A stretch of DNA of 64,000 nucleotides from Capitulum mitella (lineage: Eukaryota > Arthropoda > Thecostraca > Pollicipedomorpha > Pollicipedidae). Each line of letters starts with the position of its first letter. Position 1 is the stretch's first letter. Where the stretch lies: positions 2,294,001 through 2,358,000 of the forward strand of contig CP099850.1 of NCBI GenBank assembly GCA_030062745.1, read 5' to 3'. Below the pieces are notes generated by a model. That model saw only the letters and a program-made list of their open reading frames with translations, did not search any database and had not been told where the DNA came from. Of this stretch, positions 33,499 to 64,000 are shown piece after piece. A program made the translations under genes and the position numbers.

Positions 33499-35557
33499 TC
33501 AGCCGCCGAGACGGGAAGCCGCAGGGCGGACTGGAGAAACAGTTCGGGACGTCGCTGAGAGGGAAGACTGGCTCGAATCCCGGCCGTCCTGGTCTGACAT
33601 ACTGTACGACTACCAAACCGTTGTCCTGGTCTGAAATACAGATAGACCGGGGGGGGGGGACTGGAGGTCAAAGGCAGTTAAACGGGGATAAAGGTGCGGA
33701 TCGATGTGCCATTGCGTCGTCCCACGGCACCTACCCGGGCTCCATGCTGTGATACAGACAACTGGTAGCTGGCTGCTGCTTTGTGTTCGCTGTGGTTTTT
33801 CGGAGTACTCCGAAGAAGTGAAACCCGGCCTGCTACCTCAATGGCTGTAGGCGTTATTTTCGCGTGCGACTGCGCTCCGTGACGGTGATTTGCACCAGTG
33901 AAGGTATCTAACGACTCTGCTGTACGGGCAGCGTAATCATGTGCACAATTCAGCAATGATACGCGCTGTCACGTCCGGCAACGTGCTCTCAGCCGCCTGC
34001 CGCTTGCTCGTCCAGAGTCCGCTGCTAGCCGATCGTGCAACTTTTTCATTATTGAATATGACATGATGGGATACATACACGACGGGGCGTAAAGGCGTGC
34101 TGTGATAACCCATCGAGGCGAAAGCCGCTGACGACTTCCACCCACGAAGACGTAATTTACCCGATCGGTCTCCATGGAGTACAGTTCACCCACGACGCTG
34201 TATCACGGATCACAGTGACAGGACTTCCTCCTCTGGCGACCAGGGTGGCTGTGTTGCGGCCGTTTTTATAGCCGTGTCTGACAGCTGAATGCCTGCGCTC
34301 CGGTCAAGCTGTTCGTTGCCAGTTCCTTGTCTAACCCAAGTGTCGTACACAGAGATACGTTGTACAGGATCGGCAAGACGCACAGCCGAGCACTGCTTTC
34401 GCCCCATCGCTGAACAGGTAATCGGTGAGTCACACCGTCGCGTAACGACCATACCGCACACTGGCTCGGCGCCCTTGTCCCGGCAAGGGCGCCGACCGCT
34501 GGCACGGTTCATACAGTACGCCGGAGCCCGCTGAGAATAATGTCACTGGGGTCTCGTCAAGCCCAGACATGACGATTCGTAAACGGGGCGGTATTTGGCA
34601 GCCGTCGGCGGCGACGAGTGTTCGTTCGACCGCCGTACCGGTAACTTGACGCCGGTGTCGGCGGTTCGCAGGGACGGTGGTCGGCACCGTTGGCCGGCCA
34701 CGCGCACCGGTCAGCTCGATTACAATTGCCAGTCTTGAACCCAATGCGAACATTTCGGCCGCTTCTGGGTACGGCGTGGTGGCCAGGACGAGATATCAAC
34801 CTGGAAATTGAATTTTCGTTCATCGTAACGATATTCGTCACCAGAGCGCTGACGTTTGCAGGTAACAGAGGCAAGCTGATTCGATGAGAATGGCTGTCGC
34901 CCACTTGTCTGCAGCCCAAGCGTTTCTGTCAGAAACACCCAGGAAACGATAATCACTATGACTGCGGTCCAACTATCAGAGTCAAGCGAATGTTCCAACT
35001 TCGTTGACTTCTGAAATAGATTCGCTTCGTCCGTAAAAGGGGCCGCTGATCACGTTTTCAACACTCGTTTTCCTGTCAACCTAGAAGACATTCAGTCTCC
35101 GGACACTGACTTCTCAGAAGCGCGTACAATGTAGTAAACAGATTATTCGAACATCATTCCTTCGTTGACCACTCAGTGCGGGTCTTCTGTTATCGTTTAA
35201 TGGCCTGCGTCCGCTGTTGACAAGCCGACATGCTGGCAACAACTGGCAACAGTACATGGAGATATTTACGGGAAAGGTCTCAGTGTATGTATATTGAAAA
35301 TGTCTGGCATTCCGTCAATATAGGATTTTGAGATGTGCATATGAAGGGCTGGCAGCAGTTGGGATCGCAAACTACTATTGACTGTTTCAGTTTAAAACAG
35401 ATGTAGAAGGCAGAGCGTTTTCTTACAACTGACCACGTCCGGGCGACGGGAAGCTTAAGGTGACTAAACAGTGAAGAAATGTTGGCAGCTCGAGCGAGCC
35501 TGTGACCAGACCAGACACATTCACCACGGACAGCAGCTATGCCTGCCGCCGACTCAC
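33499..35557. other. region between the convergent STX17 and MOSPD2 genes
   Basis: Holds the STX17 3' UTR and, on the minus strand, the MOSPD2 3' end including a probable short last exon I could not place. A G run lies at 33649-33658. No other gene seen. Confidence 0.45.
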
Positions 35558-53689
<18,132 letters not shown>

Positions 53690-55254
53690 TCCGTCAGACG
53701 GACTTCGAGCGTCAGGACCGCCCATATCGTAAGGAATATCTCGCGCCGACGAGCTCTCCTGTCCGTCGTCGCGATTTCCGGCGGTGATGAGACCACACTT
53801 GCGGTGAATGTGTAACACGTATATTCAGGTCTCGTGATCCAGAGACAGCTGCCCTCGAGCCCAGCGCCGCCTCGACCTCTGACCCCCCCCCCCCCAAGCC
53901 CCAATAACCAACCAACCAACCGATCTCTGACCCCACGACCTCACACCCGGGTCGGAGCGGCAGACGTGGGCACGCGCCGACCCGCACCGCGACCTCGGGC
54001 GGTGGAAGGGGAACACGGAAGGCGATGCGCGGTCGCCGGACGCACGTGAATTGTGTCGAACTGAATGCAGCCTGCAGGTGAGCCTGGCTAGGTCATACCG
54101 CCGAGCAGCAAACATAAAACAGCAGCGGCTAAACACAGCATGTCAGAGCCCGTGGTCAGCTGGTACAAAGGAACGGGTGAACACGGCAGGTAACGCAGCG
54201 TCATGGAACAGTAACCGCCGTGACGACGGCCGGTTGGTCGTCACTCGAAGTCCACTGGCGCGCAGCGATGAACGAGATAGGTCACAGGTCCACAGACAGA
54301 GACACACATACACGGCCTCATATATACATACATACACAGGCACACAATTACAACCACTAAAGCTCCGACGTGAACATATGAACAAAACAATACATCAACA
54401 ATCAGGGACGTATTTAGGAACTGACTAAGGGGATGCCATCGTGTTTCAGGGGGTGCCGGTAGTTTTAGAGGCGTCAATACACATGGTGGGGGCGGCGAAG
54501 GCAGCTGAAGCTAAAAAATGTCGCTCAGTTTTTTTTTTGTATTCTGACGTGTAAAGGTTGTGAGGAGAGACGGCCCCGCGCCGTACGGACTGGCGGGTAG
54601 CATGGCATTTGTCATTATACGCCTCAGATAACTCTCTTAGTCCCCAGGGCACGTGATACTGCGGTGGTGGACACCGGCGCACTCAAAGGGGGCCCAAAAC
54701 CCCCTTAAGCCCGCATTTTTGTGAAAATTATTACACATCGTCTTCCCAGCAGGAGGTTTTCGGATGATTTCAGTTCACACTGAACTTTGGCCCCCCCTTA
54801 CGAACTGGCTGCGCCCCTGGTGGCGAGGCAAGATCTCGACCACAGAATGATCGGAATACGGCACTGAGCGTGACACACGGGAACGAATCCTAGTATACGA
54901 GTATTTCGCGACGGTGCTCAAGTGCAGCACACAGGAGTCTCGGCCTTCCATGTATTCGACTGTGTTTGTCATACTAGGCGCTTCAGGATCCCTCATTCCA
55001 CATATCTTACACGCCATATTTAAAGTGCATTTAAGCGGTATCCCGTAACATTAGTCGTCGTTGATCCAACAACACCATCACACTGGGCACCCGCGTAAAG
55101 CAAATCATGCAGCTCTACTACGACGCATCAGTCATCCAGCGCCGAAACAGACGCTGATAACGATGCTTGACGGTGATCACATATGCAAATTATACACATC
55201 TTTATATATGTATACATATATAGAAATAATGCCGACATTGCTGCATTTCAAATC
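53690..55254. other. 5' flank of MOSPD2 / intergenic
   Basis: GC-rich to ~54.1 kb, as expected near a promoter, with a C run at 53882-53895. About 54403-54819 starts CAGGGACGTATTTAGG and ends GCGCCCCTG, ends like a common hAT MITE family, but the 8-bp flanks differ (TCAACAAT and GTGGCGAG), so it is only a possible old copy. Confidence 0.35.
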
Positions 55255-56260
55255 ACAGCGGCGCCCTTTGAGCCCTTGAGAGTTTAGGGCGCCCTTCTGT
55301 TCTTTAGGACGTCCTACTAGCCATCAAGACGCATTTTTGGACCTCAGCGGCGCCGTTGGGAGCCTTAGGGGCCACCTTGCAGTGATGTGGGAGGCCTTCT
55401 GTTCTTAAGAGCGTTCTCGTAACGCTCGGGACACGTTTTCATACGTCAAGTGCGTCCTCTGAGTCATTAAGAGCAACCTCACCAGGTTCTGGGGCGCTCA
55501 GACTCGTCAGGGCGTCCTAGTCTTGGAAACATATTTTCAGACCACAGGGACGTCCTTTGATTCCCCAGGGATACCTGCCTGTTTTGGGGAGCCCTTTATT
55601 CCATTATTCTTCAGGGCGTTGTTTTAGCCCTCTAGACATATTCTAAGATCACCGCGCACCCTCTGAACCCTCGGGGTTGCTCCTTCAGGGTTACGGGGAG
55701 TCCTTTTACTTTTAAGAGCGTCCCTCTAGACCTGGGACATATTTCAGACGTCAACGGCGTCCTCTGAGCCCTCGCAGTGTTCCTCCAGACTTTGAGGCGC
55801 CTTTGTATTATTTAGGACGTCCTTCTAGCCCTCGGGACGTATCTTCAGATATCAGACGCGCCCTTTGAAGACATCGGAGCGCCCTTTGAATCATTGGGAG
55901 CGTCCTTCAAGTGCTTATTTTCGTCACTTTAGGCGCCCTTTTATTATTCAGGACGTCCTTCTATCCATAGGACAAAAGCTACCGGGCGCCCGAATGAACC
56001 TTGGGGAGGCGCCCCTCCAGTCAGAGGGTTTAGGCCTCCCTTTTATTCTTCACGGCGTTTTTCTAGACCTTGGACATATTTTCAGACTACAGGGACGCCC
56101 TTCCAGCCCTCGCGGATGTCCCTCCAGGGCTTGGGGCGCCCTTGTGCTCTTCAGGGCATCCTTTATCCATCGAGATGTTTTCTGACCTCAGGGTCGCTCT
56201 TTAAGCTCTCTGGGGAGATGGGAAGCTCTCCAGGATTTGGGACACCTTGGGTCTTTATGA
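55255..56260 (+). repeat. degenerate ~100-bp satellite-like array, about 10 units
   Basis: A block like TTCAGGACGTCCTTCTAGCC, followed by a GGGACATATTTTCAGACCTC-like block and GCGCCCTTTGAGCCCTCGGG, returns every ~95-115 bp (near 55299, 55400, 55510, 55611, 55708, 55813, 55939, 56055, 56150). Copies are well diverged. No frame is kept open. Confidence 0.75.
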
Positions 56261-59200
56261 CCATTAAGCCGAGTTAAACTGTTGATTCTCTTCCCAACCT
56301 CGCGACATTTTTAGGTCTCTTAAGTCGCCCGTCGAGGCCACGAGAACGTAATTCAGGTTCGGCGCCACATTAACCAGAAACCGTATTCCTAACAGGATGA
56401 TATCATGGCCTGATGGCATCCTCCTATATACGCTCCTGTAAACGGCCACTTACGGTCAGAGGCGGCGACGTACCCTTGAAAATGGATGAGCAGGAGAAAA
56501 AAGTTTTTCCAAAGTTTCGCCTATCTCCGACGTGGTGTCTGTTGTTTTACCTCATCCTTTCTATACCCTTCATGAAATTACTACCGTCGGTATTTTAAGT
56601 GTTTCATCTGTGCCATTGTTCACGACAGCCTCTCACGGATTTTGGTGAACTTAATAATATTCATACTGTTTTATTCATTTGCTTCACAAGGCCACCCACA
56701 GGGACAGAACCCATCTCCCATGCGAAGTCACATCAAATAGATATAGGCTTCAGATAGTTTCTTGTACTAAACTCAACACCTACTACTGTACTGAACACCG
56801 CTCATCACGCGCAGCTTATTCAGTTGAAACAAAACGAACCGAATGTGTTAAGACTCCCACCTGTGTACCAATTTACATGCTGCGTGTTTCCACGAAAGAG
56901 AATAGTTCTGTCCGCATTGCGTAGAATTTGACTAAACCGCGTGACTGGCTTACCCTCCGTTCGAGAGTTTTCTTTCCCGTTCTGCCTTGGGCTTGTATCG
57001 TCAGAAAGTTGTTAAAAACTAATGCCATCAATGACTTTGTCACAATATAGTCAACAATGATTTCGCCGGCAAGTTTGTTTATATACGTCGTCTTCGTCAC
57101 GGCTTGATGTGTTGTCCGATTCACGATGGCCTGGTGTTTCAACTATATGTCTCTTGGCCAAATCTACTAGGCGCCATGTATTAATAATATATTAATCACA
57201 CGCAAATATATTAATCACTTTCGTTACGCATATTTAGAGCTTTACAAACCAGTCATGCTGTACCCGGGCCTTCTTTTCACATAACATAGTCTATTCATAA
57301 CTAACTGTAACAGTTTGCAACGCAAACAACGTAAAAACTCTCATAAGCATCCTGTTGCAAACAAAACACGTGACCAGTTCCATTGAGCACGGTGCAGACT
57401 TCTAGCGTAGTGGCTTTTTCTAGTTGCCAAAGTATACGAGCAGAGGTGCAACAACATTTTTCTCTCATTACATAGCTTCGAAACCGGGAAACTAGTACAT
57501 AACAAAGTCAAAGAAACCTGCTTCAAAATTAAATATCATCGTTTTTACTAAAATCCTTTTCATATTTTGTAAAGTCTCAAAAAACTGTTGTCTTTCAGTT
57601 GGTAAACAACGTTTACATTGCCTACCCTTGAAAGTTGCTCCTGCTTACGGTGGCAGGTATGCAGACACGTAATTACACCTACACCGCATGAAACAAGCTT
57701 ACTGGAATACAACAGACGTGCAGACGCAGAAATGTACTCGGAGGGGGGGGGGAGCAAGGGGAGGACGTACCCTTTTATTAGTTTTTTTGCGTGTATTAAT
57801 ATGGGCGTGAATAAATGCCGGCAATAAAAAAATTCCAGGTAGGGAGGTAAAAACAGGTAGATCGAAAAAATGCGATGATGTTCAACGTTTTGCAAAAAAT
57901 CGTCAGCTTCAAGCGCGCTAAACTGGGTTCTCACTGGAAAATTTTGAGTCGTGCCCCTGAAGCAAAATCCTGCATACGTCCCTGCGCAAATACAGACGCA
58001 GACAAACACGCTACCCCTGTTGGGGGATTTCATACGTCTTTGGCCCGTGCAGACCGTCCCTCAAGTATGGCGAACACAGGTCGTCAGCAGACCCACAACA
58101 CTGATTTGATACGGCTGATAGCAGCGCAAAGGAAGCCATGGGTCGGCATTGCAAAGACTGAACGGCCTTTTTGATAATGGGCTTAATCTTCTGACAAATA
58201 CGCCCGACCATCCTGAGACGGCAGCGTTGAAATGAAGCCTGAATACATAATCGGTTACAGTCCGGTCAAAACGTGATCTGAAGTGCGTGCTTCGACAACG
58301 GAGGTTGATGACAGGTCACGGAGGTTGATAACGGGTCTGCGATAGAATAGTTCCACGTTCGTTTCCAAGCAACTTAGTTGCCTCTGATAAGTTTCCGTTT
58401 CAACTAGTATTTTACCAGTCAGCACAATCACGGTGCGGGCCCAGATAGCGTCGAATCAAGTTAGCAAACAAATAATGATTCACTGAAGCGTATTTTGTAC
58501 ATATGGATATCAAGGTTGTTAGGAACGTCTGTTATTCGGCCATCATTCCAGTCCGGAAAATACGGGCATTCGTCCCTCCCCTCACCGCGATAATGGGGGC
58601 GACAGGACGCGACAATCCTGCAAGCCAAAACACCGATATATCCAACACGAATTCACGCTTCCGGCGTTTGTGCAGCCCGGCGGCTGCCTCACGTGCCGGC
58701 TGGCAGGGCGCGACACCAGCTGCAAGATACCGGGCAAAGCTGCCCGTCGGCAGCTGGGCCTGACGCCAGTCGTGACGCCCGACCTGCGCGCCCCGCCGGC
58801 CGTATCTGCCTCAGCAACCTCCCTTCCATCGAACCGTCCTCGTCTGCCTCACATTCCCCCGGCGAAACACAAGTCCCTCCGCCGACACTAATGCACCACA
58901 GACCTCCCGCCCCCTCCCCTCAGCCGGGGTCCAGACCCCCGGCGGGCCAGGCCACCCCGGCCAGCGCAGGACGCCTCTGCGTCACGGTCTCGCGTGGATC
59001 ACGTGCCGCCCCGCTGCTGATCTTGGCCCGATCGTCTCGACACTCGCCGCCGGTGAGGGTCGATAGGCTATCTGCCCGGCACTGAACCGCTCGCTGGTCG
59101 TCTCCCCGAGCAGAAGTGCGCGGTCCGCGGCGCATCGCTGATTCAGCTGAACAGCGCCTCTAATTCAGAGCAATGTTCCACCATGATCCATCAGGAATGC

Positions 59201-60990
59201 TCATCAAGACAAGTGCATGCTCGTCGCCAATTCAGCCCGAGCCACAGCTGCAAAACGCTCTCGTGTACATTACCGAGTACAGCAAAGTGTCAGTAAACCG
59301 CCAGCAGCGCTAAGGTCGTCGCTATGGTTCTGTGGTAACATGATCGGCTCATAATCCGTGTGTGTATGCTCCCACAGCTCACACGGCTCACACCATCTCG
59401 CCCAAAACAGAGTCACCAAGAACATATTCATCATCATCACCATTTATTCATATGCCATCCACAACATACGGCTTTTCAGGACAAGTGCCGTTTTACATAC
59501 ACTGCAGTTATACGTGTAAAAAATTAAAGGTTTGCAGTATAAAGAATACACCGTCAACGTTCTGGCGATAAAAGAGGATTTCAACTCGAGAGACAATCGT
59601 TTCCGTCATATCCAGCGATTCCATCCCAACCATTCTCGTATCGGCCTGCGAAACCCCGCCGCTGTGTCCGCGTTCCGCACTTCAAATAAGACCACGCGAC
59701 GTTTTTGCAGTACTGACGACACGTGAAAGATTCCTCAGGCCTATCCTGTTCACTGCCGGAGACACGACATCAGGCCTGGGTCCACTTGGGCGACGGAATT
59801 AATGTCTGCAAAACGGTCAGCTCAGCATGGCCATTCTTATACCGTCGCCTTAAAAAACTGGGATAAGCTCAATGCGATGAAAAGTGTAGAATTAAGACCA
59901 AAGTCGACGTTAAGTCTAGCTTGTTCAATCTTGCTCGGGCCCCTAATCCCGCCACCCGAAGCTTCTAAAATACGGATTAATTTTGCTCCTGGCGCCGAAG
60001 CAAATGATGCCGGGGGATCACTGTCGTTCCCTGCACCTCCACGACACGATCCATTACGATATATAAGAACGACCCGGGCGAAAACGCGGTATCCACGGCA
60101 TCAGCACAGCTGTGTCACCCATGCCGCTTCCTGTTTAAAACAATGATCAGTCTGTAGGCGGCAAGTCGGGCAGTGGCACGAAATTCCCACCCTGAGCCGA
60201 TAACTGTCGGATGGCGGAAACGGTCGGAAAGAGTGGGGCTTTAGAACGAAAGGGGTCGCGACTGGACGGGTTTCACATGTACATTATGTTTCACAAGTAG
60301 ACATTATGCGGGGTGTTCGGCACTGGCTGGGTCAGCCCAAATAGGTTGGGTCCCGACAGAAAACACCGAGATCGACACAATCATTGCCGCCCGAAAATTG
60401 TCGGAGACGTCATGCAGCAGGTTCCAATACTGGACACTGACATTCATGCCAGTTTTTCTACGCACACGCACCAGCCAGTGCCTCAGCCACGCTGTCTTCC
60501 TCCGCCAGCTGCACTTGTGTCTATTATCATACGCGTATGCCACGGCCAACCTCAACGCCGTTCGACGTAGAGGACGTCAACATCTGTACCGCTAGCCGTT
60601 CTCCAGCCTGTAATCCACGCCCTGAATCTAACGCTCCACCCGTCTGGCAACATCGTCCCTAAGGCGGATCAACCTGACAAAAGCTCCCTCATCATTACGC
60701 AACAGTAAGCCATCACTGAGCTAAAAAAAAATGATGTTGCGTCACTTCGCCGGGCACGAGATAAAAAGGCCCCACCACGCCGCGAACCGGCCCGATAGCT
60801 CTCGCCAAGGACGGCGAGGCACGGCTGCAGACTGCACGGCTCCATACATAAACACTGTCTTGTGATGCATTAATAAAAGTTTGGCTGAAAATTGGTGTCC
60901 AACAGGCAGACAGACGGCTACGTTCAGCCGATGCAATGTATAAAAAATGTAGATTCAGTTCTCGGAAAGCCCGCTGGACAATGTTGTACG
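56261..60990. other. intergenic region with one GC-rich islet
   Basis: Mostly AT-rich with no recognised gene. The islet 58660-59130 has an open plus-strand stretch from an acceptor-like TTTGTGCAG (ends 58671) to CGCCG|GTGAGG near 59052, about 125 codons, Pro/Ser/Arg-rich. It could be an exon, a promoter CpG island or chance. The segment around 57720-57990 contains a possible MITE end (CAGGGACGTATGCAGG on the minus strand). Confidence 0.3.
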
Positions 60991-60995
60991 GCATT

Positions 60996-61160
60996 CTTGG
61001 GACCTTGGTGGTTGTTTGCCTGTATGCTGTATACTGTGGTTTGTGGCTCTTAAAAGAGCCGGGAAGTTAGTTTGCTGGAGCTGGCTTGCCAACTACCCGG
61101 CTGAAGAGCCACAAACCACACTGTACGGCATAAACGCCTACAACCACCAAGTCCCAAAAC
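60996..61160. repeat. long near-perfect hairpin, arms ~75-80 bp
   Basis: The left arm contains TTGGTGGTTGT and GTGGTTTGTGGCTCTT and the right arm AAGAGCCACAAACCAC and ACAACCACCAA, in mirror order. Arms pair at roughly 80-85% with only about 10 unpaired bases between them, so the whole ~165 nt could fold as one stem. Confidence 0.8.
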
Positions 61161-61929
61161 AATATCCGTGTGGGCTGCTTGTTCTCTATAAACAGGAGCA
61201 AACACAGCGATCTGTCGGTGGTGGGGGCGCAGCATTAATAAGCACACGGGTGGGGAGGGGAGGAGCAAAAATTGCCAACCTACCTCAAAACACTGTGGGG
61301 AGTTGCCTGTGTAATAAACGTAGAACCCAATGGCACAGGTAGCCTGGGTGAGATCAGCCAGTCAAAATCAAAGTATGAACAGTAACATCCACCCTTTTTC
61401 CCGCAACATGAATGCATTTTGTAAAATTGTGCAGAAGTCGATAGCTGAAGCTGGTATGCAGACCCCTGCGGGCTTGCCGCGGGCGTCAGCGGCACCAGGC
61501 GCCAGTTACCTGCGCCATGTTGCGCTGGGGACAGGTGCTGCACCCATCTGCACCCATCACTGATAACGCCATTTTCGCATATAAGAGTTTCCAAATGTCC
61601 AAACATCTGGTGCACGACGCTCATTCTTATCTACCGCGCGGCTGCACCAGAGTTTTGGACTGCGCGAGTCACGAATCAGTTCACACACAAAGCACATTTC
61701 CATCTGTTCTGATTTTGTGTCCTATCTAACGCGGACCCGTTTGGTCTCCCATGAAACGTAGACCACCGAAAGTATTACGCATTAGGAAATCGTGTTAGTC
61801 AATCGTGTCGTGTTTTCTTGTGTACTTTCCGATGTTTCATTAATGAAAGAATAAGCCTACCTGAGAAAAGGCGTCGAACGTGTAATGTGACGATTTTCCC
61901 TTTGAATGGTTTTTGAACTGTTATTTTTT

Positions 61930-62067
61930 ATGGAGGCGGATATTGACCGCGCGCCCAGCGCGGAGTGTCCGTGGCCGGCGGGGCGGTACTGTCAGGCCTT
62001 ATCTGACCCCGTCCCCGCCGCGCGCTCCGCCGGCTATCAGTACATCGAGCAAGGTCCCCGGCCGTGA
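61930..62067 (+). CDS. small open frame of 45 codons in a GC-rich islet
   Basis: An ATGG start opens MEADIDRAPSAECPWPAG and ends YIEQGPRP-stop. The sharp rise in GC exactly over the frame, after AT-rich DNA, is the only support. It may be a first exon or a chance frame; no homology is recognised and no good donor is seen. Confidence 0.2.
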   Translation: MEADIDRAPSAECPWPAGRYCQALSDPVPAARSAGYQYIEQGPRP

Positions 62068-62252
62068 TTATGGCGTATCGCAGCCGGCGCCGTCCGCCGC
62101 CGCTGCTATCGGCCGCCCGTGACGCGAAGGCCGGCCGTGACGGCCGTGACGCCCGATCGGAGCAACATCACGGCCTAATGTCTTGAGGAATGGCTCTTAA
62201 ATACTCCTGGTTCTTAGACATATGCATTAAATTAATAAGCGAACTCCATGAC

Positions 62253-62360
62253 ACCAGGAGACACTGTACTGTTCTGTAAATCAGTTACAAATCGAAAATA
62301 TATCAGACTCACATATGGTCTGCTGCAACTGATTTATAAAACAACACAGTGTCTCCTGGT
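62253..62360. repeat. inverted repeat, ~34-bp arms, 40-nt loop
   Basis: ACCAGGAGACACTGT at the left and ACAGTGTCTCCTGGT at the right pair perfectly, followed inward by GTAAATCAGTT / AACTGATTTAT. The loop has a second short CAGAC / GTCTG stem. The shape fits a small MITE or a pre-miRNA-like hairpin. Confidence 0.75.
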
Positions 62361-62629
62361 ACAATAGAAGTAGTTATTAACTGAATGTACAGAACATCAT
62401 GGCCGTCTAACCTGAGTCTGTGGCATGTCTGAGGCAACATGGTCGTAAGCATAGGGAATAAACGCAAGCAATTCGAGCCCGAGGTTCTTCGAGTTCTGCG
62501 AGGAGCTCAGCGGAGTTGGGGAAAAATGGGGCAATGGCACAAGAGGCCGGTTCCGGGAGGTGATGACTACACTGATTGCCAATATTACCATGCCGATATT
62601 ACCAATGTGTACCAGTATAAATAAGATTT

Positions 62630-62659
62630 ACCAGGATTTACGTAATTGTAAATCCTGGT
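62630..62659. repeat. perfect short hairpin
   Basis: ACCAGGATTTAC and GTAAATCCTGGT pair over 12 bp with a 6-nt loop; GGAGGTGATG and CATCACCTCC just outside also pair. Possibly part of one small MITE. Confidence 0.6.
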
Positions 62660-64000
62660 CTCCCATCACCTCCTCGGTAAATCAGACTTGTAAAAGGCAG
62701 GAAAACGAGGCAGCCAGGGCACACATTAACATGAATGAGCTCCTACCGCACTAGATACTTTCTGGAGCAGTCATTTAATCCTTTTCCCGTGCCCATAGCG
62801 CTAGGGCGCATTCCCGCTCCAGAACCGTCCGTCCGATTTCATCGCAACTAATGACAGTTGATTCACCATGACAAAAACTACATAGGTGTAAAAAGAAGTT
62901 CTCAAAACCTTGAAAGAGGTGGATATGGGAGAAGGCAGAAATGGGGATATTTTTTGCCTTATTTTAACTCCGCTGCTTATGGACCAATTTCAATGCAATC
63001 GGCCTGAATCTACACGTAATCGATGGGACTTCCCACTGGTTATACGTTTCGAATGTTGAGGAACTTCATGAGCGTTCACAGTGTTTGGAAAATGGAGGAA
63101 TTTTTGTTGTCAAAACCGAATTAACAGAAAAGATAAAGACATCTTATTTTGGCTTTCACTGGTCAAGTTATAGTTAAAAAGTAAAAACTGTATTACCTTG
63201 TTGGAATAATGTTGGCATAGCCGTCGCCAAAATGATGAAAAAGGGAACTGTCATTGGTCTTATATTTATTGGGTCCACTTTCTTTTTACCTTAATCACGT
63301 CAAATGATCTCAGTCATATGGAAGAACGCTGAGTTAATTTCATAGCGTTAAAAAATACGTCTGCATTCATTTGAATTGATCGTTTTCTAAAACCCATATT
63401 TATGGCCATCGTGATACAGGGTACGCTTGCGGACAATTTAAGTCAAAGCTCCGTGACCCCACCTGATATTAACCTGGATCGTAAAACGCAAGTACAGGGC
63501 ACTATGCTGAGCCATTTGTTTAAATAATTTTATATCTTGAAAACTAGCGTAAAAAAATATTTACGTAAAACCAAATTTTGATCTTTGACCTTGCCCTGAC
63601 CTCGGGAAATAGCCTCAAACAAACAGAAAGATTTCTTATATGTCTGCCCAGTTATTTGCCTTTTCCTTCACGCAAAGTTTTAAGTATTATCTTAAATACC
63701 CTATTTTCAATTAAATAAATTATTCATTTATATCTAACTGTATCTAAAAACTATAAACCTGAACCTGAGCATGACCTTAGTGACCTGAACCTGAGCAATC
63801 ACTGAAATGCCAATGTGCTTTACATGCTTAAGCATCTAAGTTACTTATAATGGGGTGGGTGGTGAATGAAATGTGACATCTTTTAAAAGGTTCGGTGATC
63901 ATTTAAGAAATACGACGTCTTTGGATTTTTCATTGGACCATGACTCTATTTTTGTCCCGTCCTTAATTCTTTTTATGTCGGGGGTTGCACGATACTGGGC
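62660..64000. other. AT-rich right end, no recognised gene
   Basis: No coding signal. AGGTCA-type motifs (GACCTTG, TGACCT) cluster at 63580-63790, as in the transposon interiors elsewhere, which suggests another repeat of the same kind running off the window. Confidence 0.4.

Noticed and set aside
33560..33600. tRNA T-loop-like GGCTCGAATCCCGG
   Set aside because: No matching D-arm, anticodon stem or acceptor stem could be folded around it; no tRNA or rRNA gene was found in the window.
54403..54819. Possible hAT MITE with CAGGG...CCCTG ends
   Set aside because: The ends resemble a common family, but the flanking 8-mers differ and the inverted similarity is short.
57560..58033. 157-codon minus-strand frame
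   Set aside because: It has no recognisable domain, overlaps a likely MITE end, and its composition looks like translated repeat.

Overview
This window is eukaryotic nuclear DNA, most likely from an arthropod; a crustacean such as a barnacle is a guess from composition only. The support is spliced genes whose GT-AG introns join in matching phases, animal-specific protein families, and several classes of cut-and-paste transposon remnants. The first ~20 kb is very GC- and CpG-rich, so most long open frames there are chance. From ~20.3 kb the sequence becomes AT-richer, with GC-rich islets around exons and promoters.

Three genes can be supported. (1) 4.0/8.6/14.2-19.5 kb, + strand: a small Ala/Pro-rich protein ending in a polybasic, double-cysteine CaaX tail. 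At least two alternative 5' exons join one common last exon in the same phase. I do not recognise the family with certainty. (2) 23.9-33.5 kb, + strand: syntaxin-17 (STX17), the autophagosomal Qa-SNARE, rebuilt from six exons with matching phases. It has an Habc-like N-terminus, a SNARE motif, a glycine-rich double membrane hairpin and an unusual acidic tail. (3) 53.7/53.1-35.6 kb, - strand: MOSPD2, an ER tether with CRAL-TRIO and MSP domains and a C-terminal anchor, rebuilt from eight confident exons plus a tentative first exon. STX17 and MOSPD2 are convergent, with ~2 kb between their ends.

The introns and flanks hold two related hAT-type elements with perfect 8-bp target duplications (one carries a Tc1/mariner relic), two ~1.2-kb piggyBac-type MITEs bounded by TTAA, micro- and minisatellites, a ~100-bp degenerate satellite array, and two long hairpins near the right end.

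The most striking observation is that several tandem repeats lie across exon-intron boundaries and copy the splice sites. The acceptor of STX17 exon 5 exists in four identical copies 49 bp apart. The donor of the MOSPD2 MSP exon lies in a ~65-bp composite minisatellite with at least three exact copies. The donor of MOSPD2 exon 5 is duplicated 24 bp away, in frame. Several other exons have minisatellites within ~60 bp. A second theme is that the transposon families carry dense clusters of AGGTCA nuclear-receptor half-sites. The region right of 54 kb has no gene I can recognise.
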